Positions 37,416 to 46,941 of a stretch of DNA of 64,000 nucleotides are shown here, one piece after another. A program made the translations under genes and the position numbers. The DNA comes from Nostoc sp. NMS7 (GTDB lineage: Bacteria; Cyanobacteriota; Cyanobacteriia; Cyanobacteriales; Nostocaceae): the NCBI RefSeq assembly GCF_017115085.1, contig NZ_JABXKJ010000206.1, positions 1 to 64,000 on the forward strand, read 5' to 3'. The notes beneath the pieces are model-generated. The model did not search any database. It was not told the DNA's origin and was given only the letters and a program-made list of their open reading frames with translations. Every line of letters begins with the position of its first letter. Positions within the stretch are counted from its first letter, which is position 1.

Positions 37416-38510
37416 TTAGTTTTCACCAGCTACAGGTAGACGTATAGTGAATGTACTACCTTTGCCTGGTTCAGATGTCACATTGATTGTGCCTTGATGT
37501 GCTTCAATAATGCAGCGAGATAGATATAGTCCCAAACCACTACCAGAACGCTGGTGTTTACCTTGGCGAAATCGCTCGAATAATATTGTCTGGTCTTGTT
37601 TAGAAATTCCCGATCCCGTATCTTGGATATCAATAGTCACAGCTACCGGAGTGAGATAGCAGCGAATATATACAGAACCTTTGTCTGTAAATTTGATCGC
37701 ATTGCCGATAAGATTTGTCAAAACTCGCCGCAGTTCTACGCGATCGCCCATGATGCTGATTACAGTTTTACCTGTATCAAGGTTTACAACCAATTCTTTT
37801 TCTTCAGCTAAAGGAGTTAATTCTTGGGAAACTTCACTAACTAATTCTTGAATATTGCAGCGAGAAATTTTTAAGGTTTTACAGCCTGCTTCATGACGAT
37901 AAACTTCTAACAAGGTATTTACCATTTCCAGCAGGTCTTGATTACTGCCAATCATGGTATCAATTATTTCTTCCAATTGTGGCGAAACTTCGCAAAACCT
38001 GCCTGACAGCAATAATTTTAATACGCGGTTGGAGGCTACTAGAGGTATGCGTAAATCGTGAGTAAAACGCGAGACAAAATCTGCCCGGAGGTTAGCCATC
38101 TGATCTCGTTCGTCGATACTATGCTTGAGGCGCAGGAGCGATCGCACTCGTGCATGTAGTTCATCAGGATCGAATGGTTTACGAATAAAGTCATCTGCAC
38201 CCGCATCAAGTCCTTCAACAACGCTAGACTCATAGTGAGCCGTGAGCAGCAAAATGGGGATAAATGGCAACGCCTGATTCTGTCGGATGCGTCGAGTGAA
38301 TTCATAGCCATCTATCTCCGGCATCATCACATCTAAGAGAATTAAGTCTGGCGGCGACTCCTCAACCATACTCAGAGCAATTTTGCTATCTTCCACCAAG
38401 TTAATCTCATAGTCCTCATCTTCTAGGACTGCTTCTAAGACTAGTAAATTGTCAAAAACATCATCGACAACGAGAATTTTATCTTTTTTGACACTTTTAG
38501 TTAAAGACAT
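37416..38510 (-). CDS. Response regulator-histidine kinase (REC-HisKA-HATPase)
   Basis: At 364 residues, a receiver domain (Asp60 in LILLDVMMPEIDG; Lys111 in IRKPFDPDEL) is joined to a full kinase core: His151 in SRFTHDLRIPL, N box VLTNLIGNAIKF, G1 DTGSGIS, F box FERFRQG and G2 GSGLGLYLS. There is no sensor domain, so it likely takes phosphate or a signal from an upstream kinase. Unlike the kinase at 580-3276, all catalytic motifs are intact. It is cytoplasmic and monocistronic. Confidence 0.93.
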   Translation of the reverse strand: MSLTKSVKKDKILVVDDVFDNLLVLEAVLEDEDYEINLVEDSKIALSMVEESPPDLILLDVMMPEIDGYEFTRRIRQNQALPFIPILLLTAHYESSVVEGLDAGADDFIRKPFDPDELHARVRSLLRLKHSIDERDQMANLRADFVSRFTHDLRIPLVASNRVLKLLLSGRFCEVSPQLEEIIDTMIGSNQDLLEMVNTLLEVYRHEAGCKTLKISRCNIQELVSEVSQELTPLAEEKELVVNLDTGKTVISIMGDRVELRRVLTNLIGNAIKFTDKGSVYIRCYLTPVAVTIDIQDTGSGISKQDQTILFERFRQGKHQRSGSGLGLYLSRCIIEAHQGTINVTSEPGKGSTFTIRLPVAGEN

Positions 38511-38712
38511 GGCTAAATAAAAAAGAAGTGCTTGGCTATCCCTAGCAAATCTAGTAATAGCTTACTTCACTAGCGCTGAGATTATTAAGGATTTGTATTT
38601 TCCTTTAAAGTTTCCTGAGTTAAATATCTGACTATTATACGTAATTGCACTGCATTCGTTTTTAACAAATGTACTAATTAATATTACTTTTTCATAAGTA
38701 CCTTAGTCCGAT

Positions 38713-38787
38713 ATTAAACTCAACGAGGTTGTCACCAACCCCGTTGGTCTTCAAAACCGGACGTGAGATTTTCACCTCATCCGGCTC
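38713..38787 (-). ncRNA. Group II intron ribozyme domains V and VI
   Basis: Domain V (38787-38753) reads GAGCCGGATGAGGTGAAAAT then CTCACGTCCGG: a lower stem, a GAAA-type tetraloop and the catalytic bulge region. Domain VI (38752-38713) pairs AGACCAACG with CGTTG-A-GTTT, leaving the A unpaired as branch point before the terminal AAT. Confidence 0.88.
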
Positions 38788-38806
38788 CTCAATGGTTTGG
38801 TGCTTG

Positions 38807-40594
38807 TCACGCATACCTCATTACCCATTTATCCGCGACTTTTTCAAGTTTTCTAGTGGGCTTAGGCTCGGCACTATTGCAACCGGATTTTGTGCCAGGA
38901 CTGCCATCATTGGCTGTCTTTGTGTCGTGGCAATGTCGGTGAAGAAGTTGAAGATTTTTATACTCATCCTTTCCACCTTTTGATTTTGGGATGGTGTGGT
39001 CAACTTCCATCACATCGTTTTCACGGAAGAACAAACCGCAGTGAGTACATTTCCCTTTTTGCCTTTTCAGGAGTAGTGCTACTCTGGTTGGCATTTCGGG
39101 GTTTTTACCCATTCTTGAACTCCAATAAACCAGATTTCCGTCGTATGGTGACGATTCGCCTTTAACTTTCACATGACGCACTATCGGGGTGTTGGCATGA
39201 TTTATTAACCGAAGTGGGGTTAAACCTTCCTTCCTGGTTGCGAATACCCAGTTATCACCGCCTATGGATTGCCAATACCTTTTTGACACCCATTCCCCAT
39301 TCTTTTTGGGGTGGCGGCGTTTTGCCCAAGCTCTTAACTTTTGGTACGTGAGGTCATCGATATCTGAGTAAGCAACCTTACTTACCACAGTCGCATAGTA
39401 GTTAGCCCATCCCCTAATAATTGGGTTTAACTGGCTGATTAGCGCCGCTTGCGGTGCTGCCTTATGAGCTTCAATAACACTGGCGATTTGTTCGTAATGT
39501 ACCTTTTGCTTCTGCTTGTTTGGGGTGATGATTGTCTTAAAACCTTGCTTTGAATGATACTTTCCTACGGGAAATTGTTGTATCGTAAAACCAAGAAAGT
39601 TAAATCCTGGTTTTTCTTGCTCATGCTAGTTGAGGGTGTGAGCAAGCCTCGTTTTGCTTGGTTTTAATTCCAAACCCATGCTATTCAACCATTCAGAGAT
39701 TATCTCTCTGCACCTTTGGACAACGGTTAAGTCTTCGTGGAGAATTACGAAGTCATCGGCATATCGGATTAAACTTAGGCTTCTACGGTTATCCCGTTTA
39801 CTTGATCCGTTTTTTCTAGGTAAGGTATCGGCGAATTGTTTAATCCGTTCTTCCATTCCGTGCAAGGCTATATTTGCTAGTAACGGGGAAATGACCCCGC
39901 CCTGTGGCGTACCTTGAGATGTGGGAAACAACTGCTTACCGTCCATCACCCCCGCTTTTAACCATGCTCGAATTTGTCGGCGAATGGTGGGGGATGTATT
40001 TAATTTTCTTAGCAGTGCTTCCTGGTTGATGCGGTCAAAACATTTTGATATGTCGGCATCTAGCAAGAATTTAGGTTTAGCCCTAATTGCCAGAAAAATT
40101 GCTTCAATCGCATCTTGGCATGAGCGTCCGGTTCTGAACCCGTATGAGTTAGGCTCAAATCGCGCTTCCCATTCTGGCTCTAGTGCCAGTTTGACCAGCG
40201 CTTGCAAGGCTCGGTCTTTCATTGTAGGTATTCCCAGAGGTCGCTTCTCTTCCGTTCCAGGCTTAGGAATCCATACCCGCCTAGTTGGGCTGACCTTTGT
40301 ACCCAGGTTTAAGTTACCAGTGAGTTCTACACGTTGCTTTGGAGTTAGCGATTTAACGCCGTCTACGCCAGCCGTCTTTTTCCCCTGGTTGTCCTGGGTA
40401 ACTCTACGAACCGCTAAAGCTCTTGCTGACCATGACTTCATCAGCGTCTTTTGGAGTCTGCGATATGCTTTCACATCACCACGGGCAGAGGCTTGATAAA
40501 TTCTCTTTTGGAGCTTATACACGCTACGTTCTAGCTTTCGCCAGTTAATAGAGTGCCATTCCACCATCAGTTTTTGAGACTCTGTATTAGACAT
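38807..40594 (-). pseudogene. ltrA: Intron-encoded reverse transcriptase-maturase-HNH protein with in-frame amber
   Basis: A 595-codon gene split by one TAG (39628-39626) after SKTRLAHTLN; downstream the same frame goes on HEQEKPGFNFLGFTIQQFPVG. Domains: RT (about 60-330) with DADISKCFD, SQGTPQGGVISPLLANI and IRYADDFVI; maturase X domain (about 340-460, IIRGWANYYATVVSK); HNH endonuclease (about 505-570, CTHCGLFFRENDVMEVDHTIPKSKGG ... HRHCH). All motifs are otherwise intact, so the stop is recent. The ATG at 39388 is internal. A truncated RT of 322 residues would lack maturase and endonuclease functions. Confidence 0.9.
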
Positions 40595-41197
40595 ATATAC
40601 TCATTACTTGAGTCTTTATCATCCAAATCACCGTAAGTCTGTCTGCATATTCTGGGCATTACCCCAGACATTCGCTTTTGACTTAATCTCCCCTACTCGC
40701 TGCATACGGTTAGCACCTACTCAGGGATTCGACCACCTGAGAACAGTCGAGAGGTTATCTCGTTCCGAATGACCATACTGTGTACTTTTAGAGTGATGCT
40801 ATTCGCCGGGTTTATAGGAAGTGCTTGTTGGTCAATAGATAACTTGCCAACTCCATATCCTGTACCTTTTGGTTCCAGCGCATTAAGCCTTATTTCGCTG
40901 GTTTATTGTAACGACGATTCAAACGCATCTTCAAGCCGAGGCTTTACTCATGGGTACTTTGCTCGGTGCTTACCGACTTAGGCTGTCAGTAATAACACCT
41001 TTTCACCCCGCTTCAGGCTTTGATGGCTAGTCTCAAACCTGGGGGTGATGCTTTCACCGTTGCACCTACGGGGTAGGATTTAAGGGTTCTAGGATACTGG
41101 CTCTCACCTACATGGTCATTCAGTTATCAAGGTTCTGTACCTTGAGGCTAATCCTCCAAACCCTAATGGGTCTTAGTTTCTAGCCAACGATTCGCAC

Positions 41198-41395
41198 CAT
41201 CAAATCAATATCAAAACCTTCCAAGTTCCCGCTAGCCGTTTGGATTTCAAAAGGGACAAAGGTGGGGTCTGTCGCCACCTTGAGAGGTTTAACATCTGAG
41301 TTAGTAGTGGGATAGAAACTTTTACAGGCAATCATTAGTAGCAGACAGCCTAAGCCTAGAATTAGCTGCTGCCAATTGAAGTTAATTAATTTCAC
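41198..41395 (-). pseudogene. 5' exon of a solute-binding lipoprotein (GlnH-like)
   Basis: 66 codons remain: a lipoprotein signal (MKLINFNWQQLILGLGCLLL then LMIAC lipobox) and the start of the family 3 solute-binding fold (LKVATDPTFVPFEIQTASGNLEGFDIDLM). At codon boundary 41198/41197 the intron begins; the frame runs 18 more bases into the intron before a stop. The 3' exon (ATCGGACTAAGG...) stops after six codons and does not encode the rest of a binding protein. The gene is dead unless the missing half lies elsewhere. Confidence 0.85.
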
Positions 41396-41456
41396 TCTAG
41401 TAATTCCGTTCTATCAGTCAATATTCACGATACTTGTAATGATGTTATAAGAAAGT

Positions 41457-41548
41457 AGGACTTACGCATCAAGTACGAAATGTAGGGGCAATTCATGAAT
41501 TGCCCCTACGGTAAATCAAGGCTTTCACTGGCTTTTTGCGTAAGTCCT
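41457..41548. repeat. 92-bp AGGACTTACGCA element
   Basis: Ends AGGACTTACGCA and TTTTTGCGTAAGTCCT. The centre is a perfect palindrome, GTAGGGGCAATTCA/TGAATTGCCCCTAC (41482-41509). It lies in a 343-base gap between the broken binding-protein gene and the aminotransferase gene, where no other feature is seen. Confidence 0.88.
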
Positions 41549-41738
41549 GGAAAGAATACATTCGTCAAAAACCAGAATTCATAGTGGATTCTGGCTCATG
41601 ATGAAAGTTTAAGACCCCCACTCTCTTGAAAAGTGACACTCCTGCTTTGCTAACAGATTAGAGGCTTGCTCCGATCTGACTTTTAGCTAATTGCCTTGTT
41701 GTGTGTTTTGTGTTTTGACTCTCAATTTTGAACTACTT

Positions 41739-42941
41739 ATGGCTCCTACCACTTCTGCTTACCGAATTAGTGATTTGTTCGCCGAACGAGCTAGAAACCT
41801 AGCACCACTAACTTACGGTACAGAGTTAACCAAAATCGCCACTGTGAGCTTTACCTACGGTCTAGCTGACCCAATTTTCTTTCCCCATACTGATTTGGCT
41901 GCTGCAAGTGCGGCTGTGCTAGCAGAAGAGGCTCCGATCGCCCTCAATTACGGGCCACCTTCAGATCAACTATATGAGCAAATTATTCTCCGCTTGCAGG
42001 CTAAAGGAATCGCTGCCGATCGCGATCGCTTGATCATTGGCTACGGTTCTAGTCAGATTCTCGGCTTGCTACCAGATGTATTTGTCGAACCTGGTGAGGT
42101 GGTAATCGTGGAAAGTCCAACCTTCTTGGGAGTAGTTAATAGATTTGTCCAGGCTGGCGCACACCTGATTACTATTCCTGTGGATGAGTTGGGGATGGAT
42201 GTAGATGCCTTAGAAGTAACATTAAGCGACTTGAAGAAACAGGGCATTCGACCCCGGTTTATTTACACCATCCCGACCTTTCACAATCCTACAGGCTCTA
42301 CTATGCCGTTATTTCGCCGCCAAAAACTGGTAGCGTTAGCGGCTGAGTATGGCGTCGTAGTGGTGGAAGACGATGCTTACAGCGATTTGCGCTTCCAAGG
42401 GGAAACTGTGCCACCCTTGGCAACCCTCGACAAGGATGGGTGGGTATTATATGTGAGTACCTTCTCGAAAATTATTGCGCCTGGTATAAGGTTGGGCTGG
42501 GCTTGTGGCGATCCAGCGATTATTGACCGGCTGGCAATGTTCAAAAGTGAGGGGCCTGTGGGGCCATTTATCAGCCATGTGGTCGCTCGCTACTGTGCCA
42601 CAGGGAAACTAGATAATCACATTCAGCAGCTAATCGCCTGCTACAAGCATAAGTGTAATTTGTTGTTAGAAGCGATCGCTCAAGAGTTTCCCAGTGATAT
42701 CGTTGCCTTACGACCAGGTGGCGGCTTTTTCGTTTGGTGTAAATTGCCGCCAGACATCAGCGCCAAAGCACTCCTAGCCGAGGCCAGTGAACATGGCGTC
42801 AGTTTTCTGCCAGGGACTCGCTGCTACGCCAATGGACAGGGAGATGATGCCATCAGGTTAGCTTTTAGTTTTCAAACAACACAGAAGATTGTTGAGGGAA
42901 TCGCTACATTAGGAGCAGTGTTGCGCGGATGGCCACGATGA
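41739..42941 (+). CDS. PLP-dependent aminotransferase (class I/II)
   Basis: From the ATG at 41739 it has 400 residues; I prefer this start because MAPTTSAYRISDLFAERA begins the conserved fold, while the upstream ATG at 41691 adds an unrelated hydrophobic stretch. Fold-type I marks are present: YTIPTFHNPTGSTM, VEDDAYSDLRF, and STFSKIIAPGIRLGW with the PLP-binding Lys. It resembles the LysN/2-aminoadipate and MocR-C-terminal group but has no GntR domain, so it is a plain enzyme. The amino-acid substrate is unknown. Confidence 0.9.
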   Translation: MAPTTSAYRISDLFAERARNLAPLTYGTELTKIATVSFTYGLADPIFFPHTDLAAASAAVLAEEAPIALNYGPPSDQLYEQIILRLQAKGIAADRDRLIIGYGSSQILGLLPDVFVEPGEVVIVESPTFLGVVNRFVQAGAHLITIPVDELGMDVDALEVTLSDLKKQGIRPRFIYTIPTFHNPTGSTMPLFRRQKLVALAAEYGVVVVEDDAYSDLRFQGETVPPLATLDKDGWVLYVSTFSKIIAPGIRLGWACGDPAIIDRLAMFKSEGPVGPFISHVVARYCATGKLDNHIQQLIACYKHKCNLLLEAIAQEFPSDIVALRPGGGFFVWCKLPPDISAKALLAEASEHGVSFLPGTRCYANGQGDDAIRLAFSFQTTQKIVEGIATLGAVLRGWPR

Positions 42942-42970
42942 TCGTACCAATTTTGGATTTTCGACTTTCC

Positions 42971-43000
42971 TGCGGAACGCTACGCGTAGCTTGCTTCTCC
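42971..43000. repeat. Dispersed repeat fragment, CTACGCGTAGC type
   Basis: TGCGGAACGCTACGCGTAGC followed by TTGCTTCTCC is a short member of the family at 8850-8927, with a CTACGCGTAG palindrome. CAGTCGAAGTAAGTCGAGATGC nearby (43045 on) is another common cyanobacterial repeat type. Confidence 0.6.
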
Positions 43001-43169
43001 AAAGGATTACGGTTACGGTTCCATCGAGCAACTTGTGCTGAACGCAGTCGAAGTAAGTCGAGATGCTCAGTCGAACGATTTTGATTGAAGATAATGTGAA
43101 CTACCACCAAATCAAAAATTATGGCGTGGGGCTTCTGCGCTGTACCCCTATAAATAGTTTGTATAATCC

Positions 43170-43793
43170 TTAAAAAATTTGTTCCAAGCGTTGGAAATCG
43201 CGTTGCACTTCATACCAGAGAGTTTTATTATGGGGGTCTGTTTTCAAAGCTTTTTTGAGATAAATTCTGGCTTTGAGCAGCTGATTTTCGGTAATTAGCG
43301 CCTGTCCCCAAATTTGATAAGCGATCGCTAGCCATTGGCGGACTTCTGCATCTGTTGATAAACGAGCTACTAAAGCTTCCGCCAGGGCGATCGCTTGAGG
43401 AAATCGCCTTTCTTGCAAAAATCGTTGCAATTGCTCATAAGTCTTCCACTTTAGCCGTTCTTCTATTTCCAATAGATTAGGCGGCTTTAGTTTTCCTAGT
43501 TGTTGGCTTGTCACCGTTGTTACTGGTGTTTTCTGCCACTGCGTTGCCTTAGCGTCATCACGCCCAGATGTTGACACCTGGGTTGAATGTTCAGCACTTT
43601 CCTCTGGCAGTACTACCGTCAGCAGGAGTTTGTAAGCCTCTGTCAAGGCAATAAACTTATCTTTGGCTTTGTTGTCATCTGGGTTGATATCGGGATGATA
43701 TTGCTGCGCCAGTCGTCGGTAAGACGCTTTGATGTCGGCAAAAGAGGCTCCCGACCTTAAACCCAATAAACGGTAGCAATCTCCCAGATCCAT
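43170..43793 (-). CDS. J-domain protein with TPR-like C-terminus
   Basis: At 207 residues, a J domain occupies 1-65 (DCYRLLGLRSGASFADIKASYRRLAQQYHPDINPDDNKA), with the essential HPD intact. Residues about 120-205 are helical repeats (QRFLQERRFPQAIALAEALVARLSTDAEVRQWLAIAYQIWGQAL) of TPR kind. J proteins recruit and stimulate DnaK; the TPR part may select clients. The short linker and no zinc domain make it a type III DnaJ. Monocistronic. Confidence 0.93.
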   Translation of the reverse strand: MDLGDCYRLLGLRSGASFADIKASYRRLAQQYHPDINPDDNKAKDKFIALTEAYKLLLTVVLPEESAEHSTQVSTSGRDDAKATQWQKTPVTTVTSQQLGKLKPPNLLEIEERLKWKTYEQLQRFLQERRFPQAIALAEALVARLSTDAEVRQWLAIAYQIWGQALITENQLLKARIYLKKALKTDPHNKTLWYEVQRDFQRLEQIF

Positions 43794-43918
43794 CTTGAGC
43801 TATGAGCTATCGAATATCCAGCTAAAGGCTATCAGCTATTTGCTTCCAGCCTAAACCATTAATAATAAGGGCTAATTTGCTATTTTAAAGTTCAATGTTG
43901 ACAGTTTGTTTATGGAGG

Positions 43919-44005
43919 GGAGTTAGGAGAGACGCGATTAATCGCGTCTGTACAGGAGTTAGGAGAGACGCGATTAATCGCGTCTGTACAGGAGTTAGGA
44001 GTTAG
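43919..44005. repeat. 36-bp palindromic tandem repeat
   Basis: Two exact 36-base units (43919-43954 and 43955-43990), each with GAGACGCGATTAATCGCGTC, and a partial third. The core palindrome matches the insertion in the Mg-chelatase gene (18740-18761). It lies just downstream of clpP. Confidence 0.92.
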
Positions 44006-44053
44006 AATTCTTCCCCTACTTCCTCTTCCGCCCTACTCCCTACTCCCTATTGC

Positions 44054-44665
44054 CTACTCCCCTACTATTACCGAGCTTCTTTCTTCAATCACACGGTCAA
44101 TTAAACCGTATTCTTTTGCTTCCTCGGCAGACATGAAAAAGTCGCGATCCATATCTTTTTCAATCTTTGCTATGGTCTGACCTGTTTTATCAGCATAAAT
44201 CCCATTCAGCTCGTGACGAATCCGCAGAATCTCTTTAGCTTCAATTTCGATATCGCTTGCTTGTCCACGGGTGCCACCTGAAGGCTGGTGAATCATAATC
44301 CGTGAGTGAGGTAATGCTAGCCGTTTGCCTTTGGTGCCAGCTGCCAGCAGGAAAGACCCCATTGAAGCCGCTAAACCTACGCAAATAGTCACGACATCTG
44401 ATTTGATATGTTGCATGGTGTCGAAAATAGCCATGCCAGATGTAACCATCCCACCGGGGGAATTGATGTATATATAAATATCTTTACCTGGATCATCTGA
44501 GTCCAGATACAGCATTACAGCGATGATCTGATTGGCAATTTCATCATCAATATCTCGCCCCAAGAATATAATCCGTTCCCGGTAAAGGCGATCGTAGATG
44601 CTAATCCAATCTGTATATTGTCCTCCGGGCATCCGGTAAGGAACTTTAGGAACGCCTATAGGCAT
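44054..44665 (-). CDS. clpP: ATP-dependent Clp protease proteolytic subunit (ClpP3 type)
   Basis: A 203-residue Clp protease subunit with the full triad context: Ser in [14 protein letters not shown], His in [13 protein letters not shown] and Asp in DMDRDFFMS. In cyanobacteria this ClpP3 assembles with the inactive ClpR into the essential mixed ClpP3/R core that works with ClpC. The gene follows clpR with 117 bases between them, in the known clpR-clpP3 operon order, so joint transcription is likely. Symbol suffix 3 is inferred from that context. Confidence 0.95.
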   Translation of the reverse strand: MPIGVPKVPYRMPGGQYTDWISIYDRLYRERIIFLGRDIDDEIANQIIAVMLYLDSDDPGKDIYIYINSPGGMVTSGMAIFDTMQHIKSDVVTICVGLAASMGSFLLAAGTKGKRLALPHSRIMIHQPSGGTRGQASDIEIEAKEILRIRHELNGIYADKTGQTIAKIEKDMDRDFFMSAEEAKEYGLIDRVIEERSSVIVGE

Positions 44666-44782
44666 TTTCGTTACTCCGTTTTTAATAATTTGAGGGCGGT
44701 AGGAGAGTTAGGAATGAGCAGTATTAAATAACTCATAACCCTTCGGCAGGCTCAGGGCATCGCTCATAACTCCTAACTGAAT

Positions 44783-45445
44783 TTAGAGGACACTGGCAGG
44801 AAGTGGGGGATTTGCGAGTTCTTCTTTCTCAAAAACTCGGTCAATCAGCCCGTATTCTTTCGCTTGGTAGGGTGTCAGATATAACAGCCGATCCATATCT
44901 TTAATAATTTTTTCTGGCGGCTGTCCGGTGGTGCGATGCAAGATATCAACTAACGCCCCTTTATTTACCAAAACTTCCCTAGCGCGAATTTGAATATCCG
45001 TTGCTTGACCTTGGGCGTAACTTTTGGGTTGGTGCAAAATAATCGAGGAGTGAGGCAAACTAGCGCGGCAACCTTTTGTACCAGCACTGAGAAGCATCGC
45101 TGCCATACCCATCGCCGAACCGACGCAGATGGTGTGGATCGGAGGCTTGATATATTTCATCGTGTCAAAGATGGCGAAGGCTTCGGTTTCAAAGCCAATG
45201 GGTTCGCCACTGTAACCGGAAGTGCCGGTGGAGTTGATATAGATTTTAATTGGCTTTTCGGGGTCGTCGGACTGCAAAAACAGCAATTCAGCCACGATTA
45301 ATTCGGTGACAGCAGGCACCAGTGGCATCCCAATATAGACAATTCGCTCCTTCAACAAAAGGGAAGGTAAATCTGGCGGCGGTGTCCGGTAGAAGTTATC
45401 GCCGTAATATGGGGCTTGAACAGCCTTGATTGGGGAAGTGTCCAT
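44783..45445 (-). CDS. clpR: ClpR, catalytically inactive Clp protease subunit
   Basis: At 220 residues it aligns with ClpP throughout, but the active-site segment reads VGSAMGMAAMLLSAG where ClpP has [11 protein letters not shown], so the nucleophile Ser is gone. The His region (PHSSIILHQPKS) is partly kept. This is the defining feature of cyanobacterial and plastid ClpR. It shares the ClpP3/R ring with the product of the next gene. The promoter lies in the gap to the divergent VWA gene (45446-45684). Confidence 0.93.
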   Translation of the reverse strand: MDTSPIKAVQAPYYGDNFYRTPPPDLPSLLLKERIVYIGMPLVPAVTELIVAELLFLQSDDPEKPIKIYINSTGTSGYSGEPIGFETEAFAIFDTMKYIKPPIHTICVGSAMGMAAMLLSAGTKGCRASLPHSSIILHQPKSYAQGQATDIQIRAREVLVNKGALVDILHRTTGQPPEKIIKDMDRLLYLTPYQAKEYGLIDRVFEKEELANPPLPASVL

Positions 45446-45684
45446 AACAACTGATCGCCTGAAAATATGCCGTTAACTGTAATACATCCTAGCGCGATGC
45501 TAGCCTGACTCAAGGTGCGGATTTCTCCCTAATGCTTAAGGCGGCTTAACATCTGCCAATGGTTGGCTTCTAAGATATTCTGATTATATTAATGTATTTG
45601 TGTTTGGATAAGTTTTCCGTAGAGCTAAAGTGTTGCTTTGAAGTTATTTTTTAATATGTATATCCGTAATCAGGACTTTGAGTT

Positions 45685-46941
45685 ATGAAGGTTAGTTTGC
45701 AGCCTGCCTTGAATGATGGTAATTTGGACGCGAATCAACTGAACAGTCAACGTCAGTTGGGAATTTCGATTTCTGCGATCGCAGAGGCTCTAGACCGGAA
45801 TGTACCCCTGAATTTATGCTTAATTCTCGATCATAGTGGTTCGATGCACGGGCGATCGCTAGAAACGGTCAAAAAAGCAGCGATTCGTCTGGTAGACAGA
45901 CTCAACAGTGGCGATCGCCTCAGTATTGTAGTTTTCGATCACCGTGCCAAGGTCTTAGTACCTAGTCAAGTCATCGAAAATCCAGAGAAAATCAAACAGC
46001 TAATTAATCACTTATCTGCCGATGGTGGGACTGCGATTGATGAAGGACTACGCTTGGGCATTGAAGAGTTGGCAAAGGCCAAAAAAGATACTGTTTCCCA
46101 AGCCTTTCTGTTAACCGATGGGGAAAATGAACACGGTGATAATAATCGCTGTTTGAAATTCGCCGAATTAGCGGCTAGCTATAATTTGACTTTGAACACT
46201 TTGGGATTTGGTGACAATTGGAACCAAGATGTTTTAGAAAAAATTGCTGATGCGGGTTTGGGTACTTTATCTTACATTCAAAAAGCCGATCAGGTAGTGG
46301 AGGAGTTTAGTCGCCTGTTCAGGCGCATTCAAACAGTGGGATTGACTAATGCTTATCTGTTATTCTCCCTGATGCCCAATGTCCGGTTAGCAGAACTCAA
46401 ACCGATTGCCCAAGTTTCCCCAGACACAATTGAGTTACCACTGCAACAAGAAGCTGATGGACGTTTCTCTGTGCGGTTGGGAGATTTAATGAAAGATGCA
46501 GAACGGGTGATTTTAGCTAATATTTATTTGGGACAATTGCCAACAGGTGAACAAGCGATCGCTAATGTGCAAGTCCGTTACGATGACCCAGCCGCCAACC
46601 AGGTAGGTTTATTTACACCAAATATCCCAGTTTATGCCCATGTAGTCAAAAATTATCAAGCAGACCTCAATCCACAGGTGCAACACTCTATTTTAGCATT
46701 AGCTAAGTATCGCCAAACTCAGTTAGCCGAGACGAAATTGCAACAGGGCGATCGCACTGGTGCAGCGACGATGTTACAAACAGCTGCTAAAACTGCCCTA
46801 CAAATGGGAGATCAAGGGGCGGCGACGGTGTTACAAAATTCTGCCACCAGTTTGCAAGCTGGACAAGATTTATCCGAAAGCGATCGCAAGAAAACCCGGA
46901 TGGTCTCTAAAACAGTTTTGCAAGATACTCCTCCTACATGA
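45685..46941 (+). CDS. VWA-domain protein, first of a tandem pair
   Basis: A 418-residue soluble protein with a von Willebrand factor A domain (about 42-215) and intact MIDAS metal site: Asp49-x-Ser51-x-Ser53 in LDHSGSMHG, GGTAIDEGL and LLTDGENEHGDNN. The second half holds a beta-rich region (ANIYLGQLPTGEQAIANVQVRYDDP) and a helical tail of repeats (GDRTGAATMLQTAAKTALQMGDQGAATVLQ). Such proteins bind partners through a Mg2+-bridged acidic residue. No signal peptide. It overlaps the next VWA gene by four bases (ATGA), so the two are translated together. Confidence 0.88.
   Translation: MKVSLQPALNDGNLDANQLNSQRQLGISISAIAEALDRNVPLNLCLILDHSGSMHGRSLETVKKAAIRLVDRLNSGDRLSIVVFDHRAKVLVPSQVIENPEKIKQLINHLSADGGTAIDEGLRLGIEELAKAKKDTVSQAFLLTDGENEHGDNNRCLKFAELAASYNLTLNTLGFGDNWNQDVLEKIADAGLGTLSYIQKADQVVEEFSRLFRRIQTVGLTNAYLLFSLMPNVRLAELKPIAQVSPDTIELPLQQEADGRFSVRLGDLMKDAERVILANIYLGQLPTGEQAIANVQVRYDDPAANQVGLFTPNIPVYAHVVKNYQADLNPQVQHSILALAKYRQTQLAETKLQQGDRTGAATMLQTAAKTALQMGDQGAATVLQNSATSLQAGQDLSESDRKKTRMVSKTVLQDTPPT

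Larger units (their letters stand above)
38713..41197 (-). mobile_element. Group II intron, about 2.5 kb
   Basis: The 5' boundary is GTGCGAATCG at 41197 and the 3' boundary ...GTTTAAT at 38713. In between are a 5' ribozyme region (41197 to about 40600), an intron-encoded protein gene in domain IV, a 35-nt domain V and a domain VI with a bulged branch-point A eight bases from the 3' end. The 5' exon is the start of a solute-binding protein gene; the 3' exon does not continue that gene. Its protein has an amber stop, so mobility now probably depends on another copy's protein. Domain I resembles the fragment at 1-254. Confidence 0.9.

Noticed and set aside
39921..40496. 191-codon plus-strand frame
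   Set aside because: Antisense shadow of the intron reverse transcriptase; no family features.
38807..40594. Reverse transcriptase as part of a retron, DGR or RT-based defence system
   Set aside because: Maturase and HNH domains, domain V/VI and GTGCG boundaries identify an ordinary group II intron.
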